Position numbers and translations under genes: made by a program | DNA from: Owenia fusiformis | Taxonomy: Eukaryota > Annelida > Polychaeta > Sabellida > Oweniidae | Assembly: GCA_903813345.2 (NCBI GenBank) | Contig: CAIIXF020000012.1 | Location: 21,962,184 to 22,026,183, forward strand | Length of the DNA: 64,000 nucleotides | Reading direction: 5' to 3' | Part shown: piece after piece, positions 12,601-27,600 of the stretch | How positions within the stretch are numbered: the first letter of the stretch is position 1 | How the letters are laid out: each line of letters opens with the position of its first letter | Notes under the pieces: model-generated | Database searches by the model: none | Told to the model about the DNA's origin: nothing | What the model saw: the letters and a program-made list of their open reading frames with translations, nothing else

Positions 12601-15600
12601 GAAATAATAACAGAGGCAATTATCATAACAACAACAACAGAGGAAATTACAACAATAACAGAGGAAACCACAACAATAGAGGCAATTACAACAATGACAG
12701 AGCCTCTACATCAACTAAAGACAATAACAACAAACAAAAGAAGCGAAAATGACACTCACAGTTTAACTGTAACCCAGCCCTGCCTCCCCCTATTCTCACC
12801 TACAGCCCAGCTGGGACCAGTGGGAGGCAGAATTCAACAACACAAACACAACTGGGAACTCATTACCAAGGATCAATGGATCTTAAACATAGTAAAACAT
12901 GGATATGCTCCAGAATTAACAGCAACACCACCAATGACAAACCTATTCAACAGGTTCGAATCGGCGTCAAAAAGAAAATCCCAACTTTTTCAAGAAATAG
13001 TAGAAAAATTACTTCAAAAACAAGCAGTGGAACTAGTAAAAAACAACACTATAGGACACTACAGCATAATCTTCTTAAGACAGAAACCAAACGGAGACTA
13101 CAGACCTATAATAGACCTGTCTCTCCTCAACAAGTATCTAACTTGTCCAAAATTCAAGATGGAAACCACTGCAAAAATTTCCAGTGCTCTTCAAATAGGC
13201 GAGTGGGCTACCTCCATAGACTGTCGGGACGCCTATTTCCATGTACCAATAGCCAAAAACTTCAGGAAATACCTCAGATTTGTGATAAACAATCAAGTGT
13301 ATCAGTTCAAAACACTCCCATTCGGGATGTCAACCAGCCCTTACGTCTTTACAAGGATAACGTTGGCAATTGGGGCATTCCTACATTTCCAAGGAATAAC
13401 AATACACATGTACCTCGACGATTGGCTCATACGAGCCTCATCTGCCCAACAGTGCCTCATATGGACTCAAACAGTAATAACTGTGATGGAAAAATTGGGA
13501 CTGATAATCAACTTCGAAAAATCAGAACTTACCCCAACTCAAAACTTCAAATACATAGGCTCACAATACAACCTAGCCTTGGGACTTGTATATCCACCTC
13601 AAGACAGGATCCAAAAGATCCTAGAAATCTCTCATCTATTCATCAACTCTCTACACCAACCAGCGAGACATTGGATGAAACTTCTAGGCCTGCTGGCCTC
13701 TGCGGAGAAAAACATACCCTGGGGAAGGCTGCACATGAGACCGATACAACAATGTCTAGCCAATCAAATGTCCCATTTACAATCCCTAGAGACTCCTATT
13801 TACATAAATCAGGAGGTAATACACACCTTGAAATGGTGGATGGACAAAAACAATCTTTCACATGGCCAACCATTAGGGATGTTTACCCCAGATCACACAA
13901 TTTTCACAGATGCATCAGAGACAATGTGGGGTGCACACATGGACACAGTGGAGATAAATGGATTCTGGTCCCCTACAGAGAGGAACAATCACATAAATTG
14001 GCTGGAACTAGCAACAGTACTGAAAGCTCTACACAAACTAAATCACCTTCTAGTACCCCAAGCAAAAATTCTCTTTTGCCTGGACAACACCACAGCATTG
14101 AGTTACATAAACAAACAAGGCGGGACGAAATCGAAACAGCTTCTGACCCTGAGCCAAGAAATCCTAAATTGGTGCAAGGATCATCAAATCAACATAAAAG
14201 CAAAACACATAGCAGGATCCCTAAACCGACGAGCAGATGCTCTATCTCGGAACAGAATAGTCAACACAGAATGGTCTCTACTCCCACGAATTGTGCAATC
14301 ACTGTGGCAGATATGGGAAACTCCCCACATAGATATGATGGCAACATGTCACAACAACAAATTACCACTGTACGTATCCCCAGTCCCAGACCAAAACAGC
14401 TGGGGAACAGATGCAATGTCAATGTCATGGAACAATCTGAATTTCTACATATTTCCACCAACAAGCATGATGGACAAAGTCTTGACAAAAATGAAAACAC
14501 ACACCTGCGAAGCCATAATGATAGTTCCAAAATGGCCAAATCAACCTTGGTTCGCTCAGTTACTGGATCTACTAGTAGACCATCCAAGAACTCTACCAAC
14601 ATCTCCAAAGCTTCTAAAGATGCCAAACACAAGCATGTTTCATCAAACTCCAGAAATATTTGCTCTTCACGCCTGCAAATTGTCAACGACTCCCTCAAAA
14701 AACAAGGATTTTCTTCAGAAGTGTCTTCTAGAATATCGGAATCATCTAGAAGGAAATCAACAAATAAACTCTATGATTCCAGGTGGAACACCTTCACTCT
14801 TTGGTGTGAAGAACGGGATACAAATCCATGCCAAACAGATATACCTCTAGTCGCAGAATTCCTTCTCTACCTACACAAGACAAAGAAATTCTCTATTCCA
14901 ACTATAGAAGGCTATAGGACAGCTATCAACACAGTACTAAAGGAGTCTTCAGATATAGACCTCACTGACAATTCACTAATAGGAGATCTTATTAGATCCT
15001 TCAAACTAGAAAATGTAATACCTAAAAACATTATTCCCAAATGGAATTTAGTGTTCGTTCTAAATGCACTAACAAGAGCACCATTTGAACCTATGGCCAC
15101 AGCGGAATTAAAGTTCACAACATGGAAAACTCTATTCCTGCTACTCATGGCTTCTGGCAAGAGAAGAAGTGATATTCATGCACTGGACTTCAGACGTCTA
15201 AAATGGTCAGAAAACAGGGATCAAGTGACTATGTATCCCTTTATAGGTTTTTTGCCTAAATCACTATCAGCTGCGGAAGGAGAATCTCGTTTTCAACCAA
15301 TCTCCATAAAAGCTCTTTCCTCTTTCGTGGATAAAGATTCACCTGACAGGAAACTTTGCCCTCTGAGAGCCTTACGCTTTTACCTACAAGCCACAGTCTC
15401 TAGAAGAGGAAACAGGAATAGACTTTTTATTCCATTTAAGCCTGGATACGATGGAGATATACACATTAACACTATCTCATCTTGGGTGAAAAATCTGATC
15501 TTGTATACATACAAAAATTCACAAGAATCAGATTACAGGATCGACTCCATTAAACCCCACGAAACCAGGGCCCTTTCTGCAAGTCTAGCTGTTCAAGCAA

Positions 15601-18600
15601 ACTTATCAGTGGCCGCAGTTCTCAAAGCATGCTCATGGGCAAATCACAACACATTTACCAGCCTCTACCTCAGAGAAACATCAGTGATTGAGGGAGAACT
15701 GCGGAAATTGGGTCCTATGATGATTGCAGGCACCCTGTACGACATATAACTTCAACATTACAGTAGGGTGAGTTCAAAACCTGTTTTTCATCAAACATTC
15801 TTATTTATTTATTAGAATTAAATTCAGAATGTTTCTACTCATGGTTTGTGGGGCCCTCTGGTTATTACTGAATTCACCCACCACCTTTTGGCTACATTCA
15901 GGCAATTAATTGAGAGGTGGGATGTGTAATAATACTGGGAAAATCCTTTTTAAATTGATTTTCCTGTTTATAAACATACCCACCTCTCAATTACCAAAGT
16001 CCCACCCAACCTCCCCGCTATTCACTAGGGGGAATAGGGAAATTGAGGACCTCAGCACGTGTACTTACTAGTTTTATACTTAGTTGGACACGTCCAAGTT
16101 AATGTCATCAGTAAAAACCAGAGGGGTGTTAGGATACCATATGTTAGATTGCAAAGGAATCTAAGGCAATTAATTGAGAGGTGGGTATGTTTATAAACAG
16201 GAAAATCAATTTAAAAAGGATTTTCCCAATTCTTACTATTGAAAATGGATTCTAGCAATACTATCCATCATTTCCATGTATGAATGTACTTGTTGAGATT
16301 CAATGAGGATTTTGTATCTATCCTAGCCAAGTTGACATATATGATGGTATCCAGTGAACACCTATGGAGCCACAAAAATGTGTTCACTGTAGTTAGGTGT
16401 TCATAACAGTAATTTATACAGAAGCCAGTAGAGTATATGCGGAAGAAGGGTGTCTACTAGAGACAGGTGTTCAGTAAGACAGGTATTTACCAGAGAGAGG
16501 TGTTCACTAAGACAGGTTTTACTGTATATCAATTAAGCTGTAATGATCATTTATACTGTATAAATGTCTGTACAAATGTCTTATATCAATTAAGCTATAA
16601 TGAACTCAGATTTATATACAAATGTCATGATGACTTAAGGTTGTAATGCTAGCATATAATAATTTACCATCACATAGCTCCATTATTTCTGCTGTTTCTG
16701 GAGCTGGTGGTGGGGGAGCAGCTAGTTTTTTCATCTTTGCTTTTCCTCTTGATTTTTTCCCTGTAGAAGAGCATGTATAATTTGTTATCATTTCTCACCT
16801 TTGAAAATGTTGAATAAGTACTGTTACTAGGGATACATTATCAAAATCCATTGCAAAATTAAGAATTTTTAACTCTGTTGCACCACAAGGTCATTATTCC
16901 CATAGTATGTATTATATATTATGTATGCTATAAGAATAAAAGGTCACCTAGTGTATTCTAAAACTGTGACAGAATAAACTGTTTGCTCTCAAAAAAATGT
17001 TTGGTGCTAAATATCTAAGTGACTTTTTATGAAGACAAATAGAAGACATTAAACACCACTGACAAGCATTTAGTAATTTCTAGGACTGTACAAAATGTAA
17101 ACAAACTTAACCATTATCTACATACATGTAGTATTATAATTAAATCACTTGTTTTCAAATAACCTCTTGTTCCAAAGCTGGATCATAAATTATTGCAAAC
17201 TTATATTTTACACCCAATGGCTGGGAAAAAGTCGAAATAGGAGAGGTTAAATAAAAAGAAAATATAGAAGCTGAAAATGTTCACAAGAAACAAAACTAAG
17301 AAATCTAAGTCTCAGAAACACAACTACTAACAATCATATACACACAGGAAATGAATACTTAGTTATAATTTCAAGTTTAAAATAAGTTTACTAATATTCT
17401 AAGGACATGTAAATTAAAATCTACTGCAGTATGTCAATTCACAACACACCAATGCAGATCTTACTTGAAAATAGATTCTGAATTGTTTTTATAGGGTTGG
17501 GTATTGTTGGGAATGACATCTTTTTTGTGCTCTGGTACATTGGTGCTGCTAAACTATAACATGCACCACCTCCTACAAACCCAGAATCTGCTAGCCCACA
17601 ACTTGATAAGGAAGCATACATGACCTCTTCCTACAAACATGCACATATTGAAAAATAAAGGTCCTCTGACTTTTAGAAAATACAAAGGGCAATATTGAAA
17701 CTTGGACACTCCCTTCCAATATACTCTACAAGCCCATGGCTAATAAATACATGACCTGCCTTATACTACATGCAAATTGAAAAAAGACTAGAAAAACAGC
17801 AAGTCTCATTATTTTAGACATTTCATGAAATAATACATTTAGTCAGGCAGTTCAGTATTGTCTAATTCTTGCAAAATCAGTACAGCCAAGAAGTGACATC
17901 AATTTCCTATCAGCCTACCATATTTCATTACCATCAGACTGATCGTCACAATGTTAAAACAAACATGCCGACATTGTCAATGAGCATGTATGGCCGAAAT
18001 GACACGGATGGTCTCCCTTTTGAGGTCTACAATTGCCCCGAGGTCATTCTTGTACACTCTATCCATCCCCATAGGTAGGACACAGGGCCGTAGGGAGAGG
18101 GGGTTCGTAGGACTCGTGCGAACCCCCCCCCCAAATCTTGCCTAAAAAAAATTCGAACCCACCCTTTCTGGCAATTATGCAAACCTCCAAACTTTGAGTA
18201 AACTTTTTGCAGTCTTTCAATAATTTATCGTTTTTTATTACCCAAAGACAATTGAGTTATATGTCAAGATGAAAATATGTGAGATTTATAGCTTCATTTT
18301 GAGTAAAAAAGATTTTAAAAAAAACAGAAAAACAAAAAACTTCTAATCAATAATGGGCGATAATAGGTATGCTCTTTGCACTTTAGGCCTGAAATACTGA
18401 AGTAATATCTTCAAAATGAATTCAAATGCACAAACAAAGCATACCTACCAAGTTGAAATTATCTGATTGTTGTACATAACGTCAAAATGGTATAATTTTA
18501 GATATAAATCTACAGAGAATTTTGTTGTGACACTGGGCCGTGATGCACCAAAATTGTGAACGCTAAAAAATTCTTACTTACAACGTTCTTATTTTTTCAT

Positions 18601-21600
18601 GCTGTAGCTAGATCAAAGCAAGTATAAAGATCACTCACACAGAGTTGTTTACTGATTTTTGGCTCCTATTTATTTATAAAGCTCGTTGTACAAGCGATTT
18701 AAAATTGGGGGGAGGGGCAGGGGGTTCTATGTCTGCTAATTTCTGTGAATTTGTGGTATGTTGGGTCCAAATTTAAAAAAATCTGCCCAAATAAATGAAC
18801 TTGGTCTTGGGATATTTTACCTATTTTTTGCTTTTGCAATTGTTTGAGATTTGGTAAACTTGAGAAAATTTTGTAAAATTTTAAATTTTAGCGAATGGGC
18901 AAAAATTATGAAAATTTGGCAACAATGAAACTTTGGCAAAATTTATCCATTATTTGCATTTAAGTAAAATCGGCAAAATTTAAATATAATTTTAGAAACT
19001 TGTCAAAAATTAATTAAATTAGACCAAAATTAAGAAAACTGCAAAATTTAAGCAAATTTGGCAAAATTGAGGTAAATTGGCAAACATACAGCAAATTTGG
19101 CAGAATTTCAGCAAATTTGGCAAAATTTAAGCAAATTTGGGAAAATTTAAGCAAATTTGGCAAAATTTAAGCAAATTTGGCAAGATTTAAGCAAATTTGG
19201 TAAAATTGAAACAAATTTGACACAATTAAAGCAAATTTGGCAAAATTTAAGCAAATTTGGCAAAACTAAAGCAAATTTGGCAAAATTTAAGCACATTTGG
19301 CAAATTTGGCAGAAAATATTAGAACCCCCTCCTGACAAATCCTGGCTACGCCACTGGGACAGGTATGGACATTTTGGATAATGTGTTCAGGTTTTCCTAC
19401 AGCACAATAGTGGCCACAGGAGCATGTTGCTCGTATGTGTTGTTCCAACAAATATGAATGGTTATACCACTCTAAGTCCGATTACAGTTGTATAACATGG
19501 GTCTATAACAACGATATACAGTGGAGAGTGGTATATCGTCATCGTATACAACTCCTCCGTATACACTCCAGCGTATACCACTGTAGAAGTGCATTCTGGG
19601 AACTAATGAATATTGACCGAAGAACGAGGTGTATGTTTTGTTACCCATGATTTCCTAGAATCAAGTGACGTCATAAATGGTTCCCACATGATTTGCTAGA
19701 ATCAAGTGACGTCATAAATGGATCTAGATCAACATCGCCATTACTGAGTTGGCTATGAGATATTTTTATGGTTTTTATAATTGTTGTGATTGTGTTTGAA
19801 TCAACTGTAATTGAACTTAGAGTGGCATAATAAGATTATATAATGGTTCATTCTGTATATCGTGCATTTTATACTCTCGTGAGAATACAATATATTCACT
19901 CGTTCGCTACGCTCACTTGTGAATATATTATATACTCACTCGAGTATAAACACGATATACAGAATGAACCATTATATAACCTCATATTATACTTCAAACT
20001 CATGGACACACTGATGGAAGGAGGGCTTGATCATATTCCATTCAAAATTTGTTTGATAACTAATGATTTTAAAGTGACTTTGAGAAACTAGAAAAGACAA
20101 TGTTAGAACTAGAAGTAGAATACTGGGCCCCGAATGCTTGCTAATCCTTACTATGCAAACCGACAGCATAACAATGCAGCATTCATGCATTCATGCACTC
20201 ATCATACAAACATGAACATTAAACAAAACTTATTAAAGTTCTCTGACTTTGAAACAATATAACTTAGGGCAATATTAGAGCTTGAACTCTGATCCGAATA
20301 AACAAAACTACCTCATCTGATCTTCAGTGATATTTACATAACCATGGCGTAGAATAATGGAAATAACGTCACAACGCATGCACGAAAATCGGCATTTCAT
20401 GGTCCACAGATTTCAATGGAAAGCCTTCTTGACAATATAATAATTAAACAAGGCACAGACGTGAACAATATCGTACCTAAAACACAGCATTGTGGTCTTG
20501 TTGACCAAGAAAGCAAGATGGCCGCAGAAAAGTTAATCAGCTCTAGAACTTATCACTGTGTAACATTTGAACGGTTTGACTGGAAACCTGTAGACAAGTC
20601 TTGAAAGTGAAGATTTTAGGATGGAAAATCCAAAATGGCCACCTTAAAATTTACCCAGAATGCCCAAAAACTAATCAGTTCTTGACATTGATATGTAGAA
20701 ACATCCCTGAAAATTTCAGATGAATCCCTCAAATGGTTTGGCTGGAAACCTGTAGACAAGCTGAAAAGTGAGACGCCGCCCGCCGCCCGCCCGCCAAGCT
20801 GACTACAATATCGTACCTTTTGTTAGGTACGATAAAAATTGAAATAACTTTAAAGCAAATGACTTATTTTCTAAGAATTCATCGGATTCTTGTAATACAC
20901 ATCTATATGGATATTTTGATATATAAGATAGCTGGATGTACCCATAGATCTATCCGCCATTGAATATGCTCATTAATCTCCCATCGCTTAAGATTCATCG
21001 AATTCTAATACAGTAATGTTCGTACAACATGATAGGATCTCCCATTTTAATTTTTGCTGAATAATCTATCCGCCAAATTGGCTCAACATTTGTGAACATT
21101 TTGATTTCCACCATTTAATGACGTAGTTGGATCTGAGATTCATCAGTCCCGGGATTTATGACGCTATTTCCATTATTCTACACCATGAAAACAGAAGACA
21201 ACCAAAAGCATAACAAACAATGAAATCCATGGTCGTTAATATGCAACTCAAATAAAATCTTATTGACTGATTAGATGCAAGCAACAATTAGAATCACCCA
21301 ATCCCTTTTACAAAACATATTGTGTGATATATCAAGTCAATTTCCTCTGCCTCACCTATGCATTAATTTATGATCCAGCTGAAATAATAATTGCATATAA
21401 CATACTAATATTCATTTGGGGACATTGCGCAGATGCAACCTTTCTCCTTGCAGGCATAGGTGCAGACATGCACATCATAGGTGCAGACATGCACATCATT
21501 TGGCGACTGTAAAGCCCCATTCCAACCTGGAATGATATAAGCACCTGTTACACTCAATATTACATATTCAATAAATACTCAGGTTACACCAGGAAGGGAT

Positions 21601-24600
21601 TGTCCAGAGCAGACTGTGGACCATTGTACAAAAGGAATGACTTTTAAGTGGTCCATAGTCACATATGAATAAATGACATATCATTTGAAAGAGGAGACAT
21701 GTGGCTTCGTGGTAAACTAAATGGAATTGATGTAACCATCACTGGCTTTATGATTTTGCAATGTTTCTGTCTGCTGCGCTTTTTGAGACACTCAGTACAG
21801 TATATGTACAGGGTGGGTCAAGAAAACATACATATTTTTTATTTCAATATAACTTTTTGAAAACTCATGGATTCAATGAAATCTTCTCTGGACTAAATAC
21901 AGACTTCAGGATATTATTCAAAGCAATAATTTTACAGTGATAGTCAAGCCTCAAATTAAAGTACCAGACTGACATAATATTCTGTCAGAGAATCACATGG
22001 GGTAGGGTGTAGTATTTATTTTATTATGCACCTCCCTCCCTCCTTAATTTACTGTAGATAAATAAAAGATGGTGTTAAATTGTCAAGAAATACTTTATTT
22101 TAAAGAATGGGTCTACTAAAACAGAAGCCGAGCCAAGTATTTTTTTCGAGGATAGGTATTCTGGCATACAGGATGGTTGGAGATCTCATTGCTTCAATAC
22201 TGGATAGAACGAGATCTTACTGCCACTTATGGCAATAGACCCTGCAGCTCTTAACCAATCAGATTTGAGTATTTTAATGAGGTGCATAATAAATTACAAT
22301 TCTGTATGCATCATACATAACATGTCTCTCTAACTCTAAATGCATAACATGTCAATATGGTACTGTTAATACTATTATAATATGATCTGTAAAATGAAGC
22401 CCTCTGATTGGTCAGTTCTTGTGCTGTACCAATCTGTATTGCACAAGGTGGTCCAAAAAATTAAACTTAAAATCATTATTTTTCCTCAAAAATGAGTCGG
22501 ATCCAATTCATTATTTATGATAATGGTATACAGGTTAAAAGTATGTAGGTCAGTCTGTTAGCCAATGAGGGTAGCTAAAGGTAGGTTTATAAGTATACAC
22601 ATTTAGAAGCTTTAGATGGGATCTTCCGGGGGCCCGGTCGAGGGCCTTATTCATATCCCAGGATTCATGTTCTTATTTACAGCAGAAAGTCTACTTCAAT
22701 TTAATAATTGATCAATCTTTAATCAGTATATCGCAAATATGTACTACTACACAGGCAAATTACATTGGACCCCATACACGCCCGTACGGAGCTCGTTGTA
22801 TCAACGGACCCTGTACAACCTCGTACGGGCCTCGTTACGTAATTACGTAATTGCTTGTAATTTTCGAGCCTCGTAAGAGCTTGTGATTACAAGGCCTGTA
22901 ATAGCTCGTAATTCTCGACCCCCGTACTTTACCGTACGGTGCCCGTAACGAGCACCATAATAAATCGTAATTTTCGATCCCCGTACTTGCTCGTACAGTG
23001 CCTGTTACGAGGCCCGTAATAGCTCATAATTTTCGAGCCGTGTACTTGCCTGTGCGATGCCCGTAACAAGGCCCGTTATTGCTCGTAATTTTCAAGCACT
23101 GTACTTGCCCATACGGGGCTCGTAACGAGGCTCGTAATTGCTCGTTTATTTTGATGAATTCTTTTTGATCGATGAAATAAAATACAGCATATATGAGAAA
23201 TGACAATTTAATTATATCCACTTATGAATTAATATGTCTTCAATAATTTCAAAATATTCGCATGTCTGTATCAACATGATAAACAGTAGTATAATAGCTA
23301 GGAAACAAAAGAGGGTTACCAATAAGAGACACCATATTTCTCTACAAGTGAAGTAAATGCATATAAAACCATTTGCGTGCTTTATTAGGATGAGTTGAAA
23401 TGTGATGTAAATAAATGTTATTGCTATCGAATGTGTGAATAAAAACATCATTCTAATATATAATGAATAAACATGGTTTGGCCAAATATGAAATTTGTGC
23501 ATGTTGCATGATAGCAATTAATTTTTTTGTTCGGAGTTCGATAACGGGCCTCGTACGAGCTCGTACGGGCCTCGAAATTGCGAGCCTCGTACATGCTTGG
23601 ACGGGCCTCGGAAACAACAATTACGAGTATCGTACGAGCTCGCACGGGCCTCGAAAACGAGCTTCGTACGCGCCCGTACGAGGATGGTGCTCCTTTTTGC
23701 CCGTAATGACTAGTAAATCTCGAGGCTCATACGGGGCCCGATGTAATTTGCCTGTGTAGTTGAACAGCGCATGTTATCTGTTAAAAATAGTCACTTTATT
23801 TTAAATTAGTTTGAAGGCTAAAAAGACAAACTATGAGGGGAGTACAGATAGTATCTAGCCGATATCATTTTGAAAGAGGTCCATGACGTAAGTCTGCCAC
23901 TTATGAATCGAAATACGCGTAAATAAGAAGTACTAATGAGGTAGGTACATTTCGGCCATTTCCCTTGGTAATGGGCGATAACAAAAAAACGACCTAGCCC
24001 GTACGACAATTTACATTCCCGCACGTTGATTAAATGATTACACGTTAATTGATGCGATTGATTACACATGTGCAATTGAAAAACATAGAATGTCAATTAA
24101 CATAGTATCCGTCAATCAACTACAATGACTTTAATTGACGAGATAAACGTTAAATGATCTAATCGTCTCCACTGTCAAACATTGACTAATTTAATGCATT
24201 AACTTTGTGGTTTGCACCTATAAACTTTACATCAGAGAGAAGTGACTGAACTATGCTCAGTAAAATTTTGGTACATTTTAGAGGAAAAATAAAGGTTTTG
24301 TGTTCAATTAACAAATGTTCCAATTTTATTTGGACCACCCTGTATATAAGTGATAAATCTTATAGGGCACCAGGTTCTACAGCTTTTCCTTATTCACTGA
24401 AGACAACCTACCTGATCACTGGTTGATCCAATATTGTAGACTTTTGAAATTTTAATGGCTTCTTTATTCTGTTTATCCACACCAACAAAGGCTGTGTGTC
24501 TGGATACAACATTAGCTGACACACTCATCAGAACAACATGATTTTTCAATGCATCTGCATTGAGGTCCTCTGTGGGCTTTTCATTTTGGAGTTCCTTGAT

Positions 24601-27600
24601 TTGAAGTTTGGCAGCGAGTCTATGTAGTGTGAGGGACATAGAGGATGTATGAGTAGTAGGGAAATGCAGATGATACTCAAGATTTCTTTGACCACTAGTC
24701 CCAGTCAAAACTGCTCCATAGTTTGGCTCAATAATGCTTGGCTGGAATCATATGCAGAATTGTGACAGATCTTGCTCATAATACATTAAGATTATATAAC
24801 ACTGAGAATATTTTTGCTCTGAAAAGGTAAGGTCCATGGAGACAAGTATTTGTTTTCCCTGTATTGCATGGAATGTTTTCCTTGTATTGCATATACATGT
24901 AGTGTCATATGACATGTTTTTATTGTTAGCTGCATAACACCCATGTACTGCATATACATGTTGGGTCATATGACATGTTGTCCTTGTATTGCATACACAT
25001 GTAAATGTATAGTCATATGACATGTTTTCCCTGTATTGCATATACAGCAGGGACATACGGCATGTTTTCCTTGTATTGCATACAAATGTAGGGTTACATG
25101 ACATGTTTCCTTGTATGTTTAATCAATGGTTGGAATGTTGGGGCTTTGTTTCTAGTAGACAGTTCTTTCTCAATATTCATTTTTTTACTGCTCATAAATT
25201 AATTGTTTATATTTGAAATAGACAGTTATAGAGACATGTACATACCATATTTTGCAGAAGAGCATAAACTACAAACTTTTCATCAGCAAACACTGGTGGA
25301 AACTGCTTGGGTATTTTCACAGCTGATACCCCTTTTGGGAGATTCCATTGAAGGTCAAGGTCACTGATGGACGGCTGCATTGAACATTTCAATGATGACA
25401 TCACCTGATATGATAAAATAAATTATTTTTCAGAACCTTCATTTGCCAACCTACACAAGATTCAGTTGCCAACCTACACGAGCTTTAGACTTTTTACAAA
25501 TTTGATACTGAGAAAATCTTAATAATCTCAAATGTTGTTTTGTGAAGTAATTGAAAGAAAGAATGTATAGGCAGATAATTTAGTTTCATCATAAAAGTGT
25601 ATTAAATATATTCTTATCAAAAGCTTGAAGAGGCATGTCTACATACACACAGATTTTTATGCTGTTAAATATATACCTTTGCTCTTAGATTATCAGATCC
25701 AGTCACAAACTCTGATTTCCCCTTGCCAGCATCAGCCAGACCCTTTACCAAGCTAGTGGATGCCCCATCTCCAATACCAAATGTGAACACCCTAAAACAT
25801 AATGTTCAAATTAGATGTATCTTGGTTTATATATGGTAAAGAAAATGGTGCTTAAGATGCTAAATTGAGAAAATCAATAAGGACTAATTCAATTCAATCA
25901 ATTTATTCAACTATGAACAGGCATGTATTTAAAAAATAACAAGTAACACCATTTCTGGTGTTCTGATACATGATACATGATAAAGCATAATATTATGAAT
26001 ATTAAATACAAGGTAAGGTCAAGGAATCAATGGCATACATGTATTATGGTTGCTCTAAATATAATGGAAATGGTACAAAAAGGTGTCCAGGGGGGGGGGG
26101 TTGAGGTGCACCACAGAGTTAACAAAATTTAGTTTCCAGTCAAGACCAAATGTTCTAGTTTTAAAAGAAATAGAAATATTAATATTACAAGGCATTAACA
26201 TGACAAAATGTCACCACCTAGTTGCTCACAATATTATGAGTTCAAACTTAAGTCAGATTTGAATTTCTGAGAACTTGTAAAGTCAAATTTGAACTTCTGA
26301 AAAGATGTAGATGATTTTGAAAAAAAAATTGGTCAATTTGAAGCAAGTTGAAAACAGACCTTTTTGACCTTGAGAAGGTCATTAAAGGTCAAATCTAAAG
26401 TAAGATTTGAATTTCTGAGAACATGTAGATGATTTTGAAAAAAAAAATTTGAAGCAAGTTGAAAAAAGACCTTTTTGACCTTTTTTGACCTTGAGAAGGT
26501 CAAATGTCAAATCTAAAGTCATATTTGAATTTCTGAGAACATGTAGATGATTTTGAAAAAAAAATTTAGTCAATTTGAACCAAGATGAAAAAATACCTTT
26601 TTGACCTTTTTTGACATTGAGAAGGTCATTGAAGGAGTCAATTTGAAGCAAGTTGAAAAAAGATCTTTTTGACTTTTTTTGACCTTGAGAAGGTCATTGA
26701 AGGTCAAATGTCAAATCTAAAGTCAAATCTAAAGTCATATTTGAATTTCTGAGAACATGTAGATGATTTTGAAAAAAAAATTTAGTCAATTTGAAGCAAG
26801 ATGAAAAAATACCTTTTTGACCTTTTTTGACATTGAGAAGGTCATTGAAGGTCAAATGTCAAATCTAAAGTCAGATTTGAATTTCTGAGAACATGTAGAT
26901 GATTTTGAAAAAAAGATTTAGTCAATTTGAAGCAAGTTGAAAAAAGACCTTTTTGACCTTTTTTGACATTGAGAAGGTCATTGAAGGTCAAATGTCAAAT
27001 CTTAAGTCAAATCTAAAGTCAGATTTGAATTTCTGAGAACACGTAGATGATTTTGAAAAAAAAATTTAGTCAAGTTGAAAAAAGACCTTTTTGACCTTTT
27101 TTGACTTTGAAAAGGTCATTGAAGGTCAAGTGTCAAATCTTAAGTCAAATCTAAAGTCAGATTTGAATTTCTGAGAACATGTAGATGATTTTGAAATTTT
27201 TTTTAGTCAATTTGAAGCAAGTTGAAAACAGACCTTTTTGACCTTTTTTGACCTTGAGAAGGTCACTGAAGGTCAAATGTCAAATCTTAAGTCAAATCTT
27301 AAGTCAGATTTGAATTTCTGAGTACACGTAGGTGATTTTGAAAAAAAAATTTAGTCAATTTGAAGCAAGTTGAAAACAGACCTTTTTGACCTTTTTTGAC
27401 CTTGAGAAGGTCATTGAAGGTCAAATGTCAAATCTAAAGTCAGATTTGAATTTCTGAGAACATGTAGATGATTTTGAAAAAAAAATTTAGTCAATTTGAA
27501 GCAAGTTGAAAACAGACCTTTTTGACCTTTTTTGACCTTGAGAAGGTCATTGAAGGTCAAATGTCAAATCTAAAGTCAGATTTGAAGGTCAAATGTCAAA

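Larger units (their letters stand above)
10719..16228 (+). mobile_element. DIRS-type tyrosine-recombinase retrotransposon, apparently intact
   Basis: A 5.5-kb element, antisense to the host gene, between exons 15 and 14. It has three long overlapping open frames (gag; RT/RNase H; tyrosine recombinase), 149-bp inverted terminal repeats with one mismatch, and an internal complementary region that joins the two outer edges. It has no integrase or protease and no target duplication, all as expected for DIRS, which integrates a circular DNA by recombinase. The ends are inferred from the internal complementary region: left edge GTATTATTACAC, right edge GGATTTTCCCA. Without it the intron would be about 0.6 kb. 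I see no stop or frameshift in the three frames. Confidence 0.93.

Noticed and set aside
14261-14698. 145-codon ORF antisense to the DIRS element
   Set aside because: It is a shadow of the overlapping ORF2/ORF3 coding sequence.
19147-19381. ORFs of 63-74 codons on both strands rich in NLAKF/KFGKI
   Set aside because: Translation of the 21-bp GCAAATTTGGCAAAATTTAA iterations.
20416-20604. 62-codon ORF starting near a GGCCGC-rich start context
   Set aside because: It lies inside a TIR element and matches no family I know.
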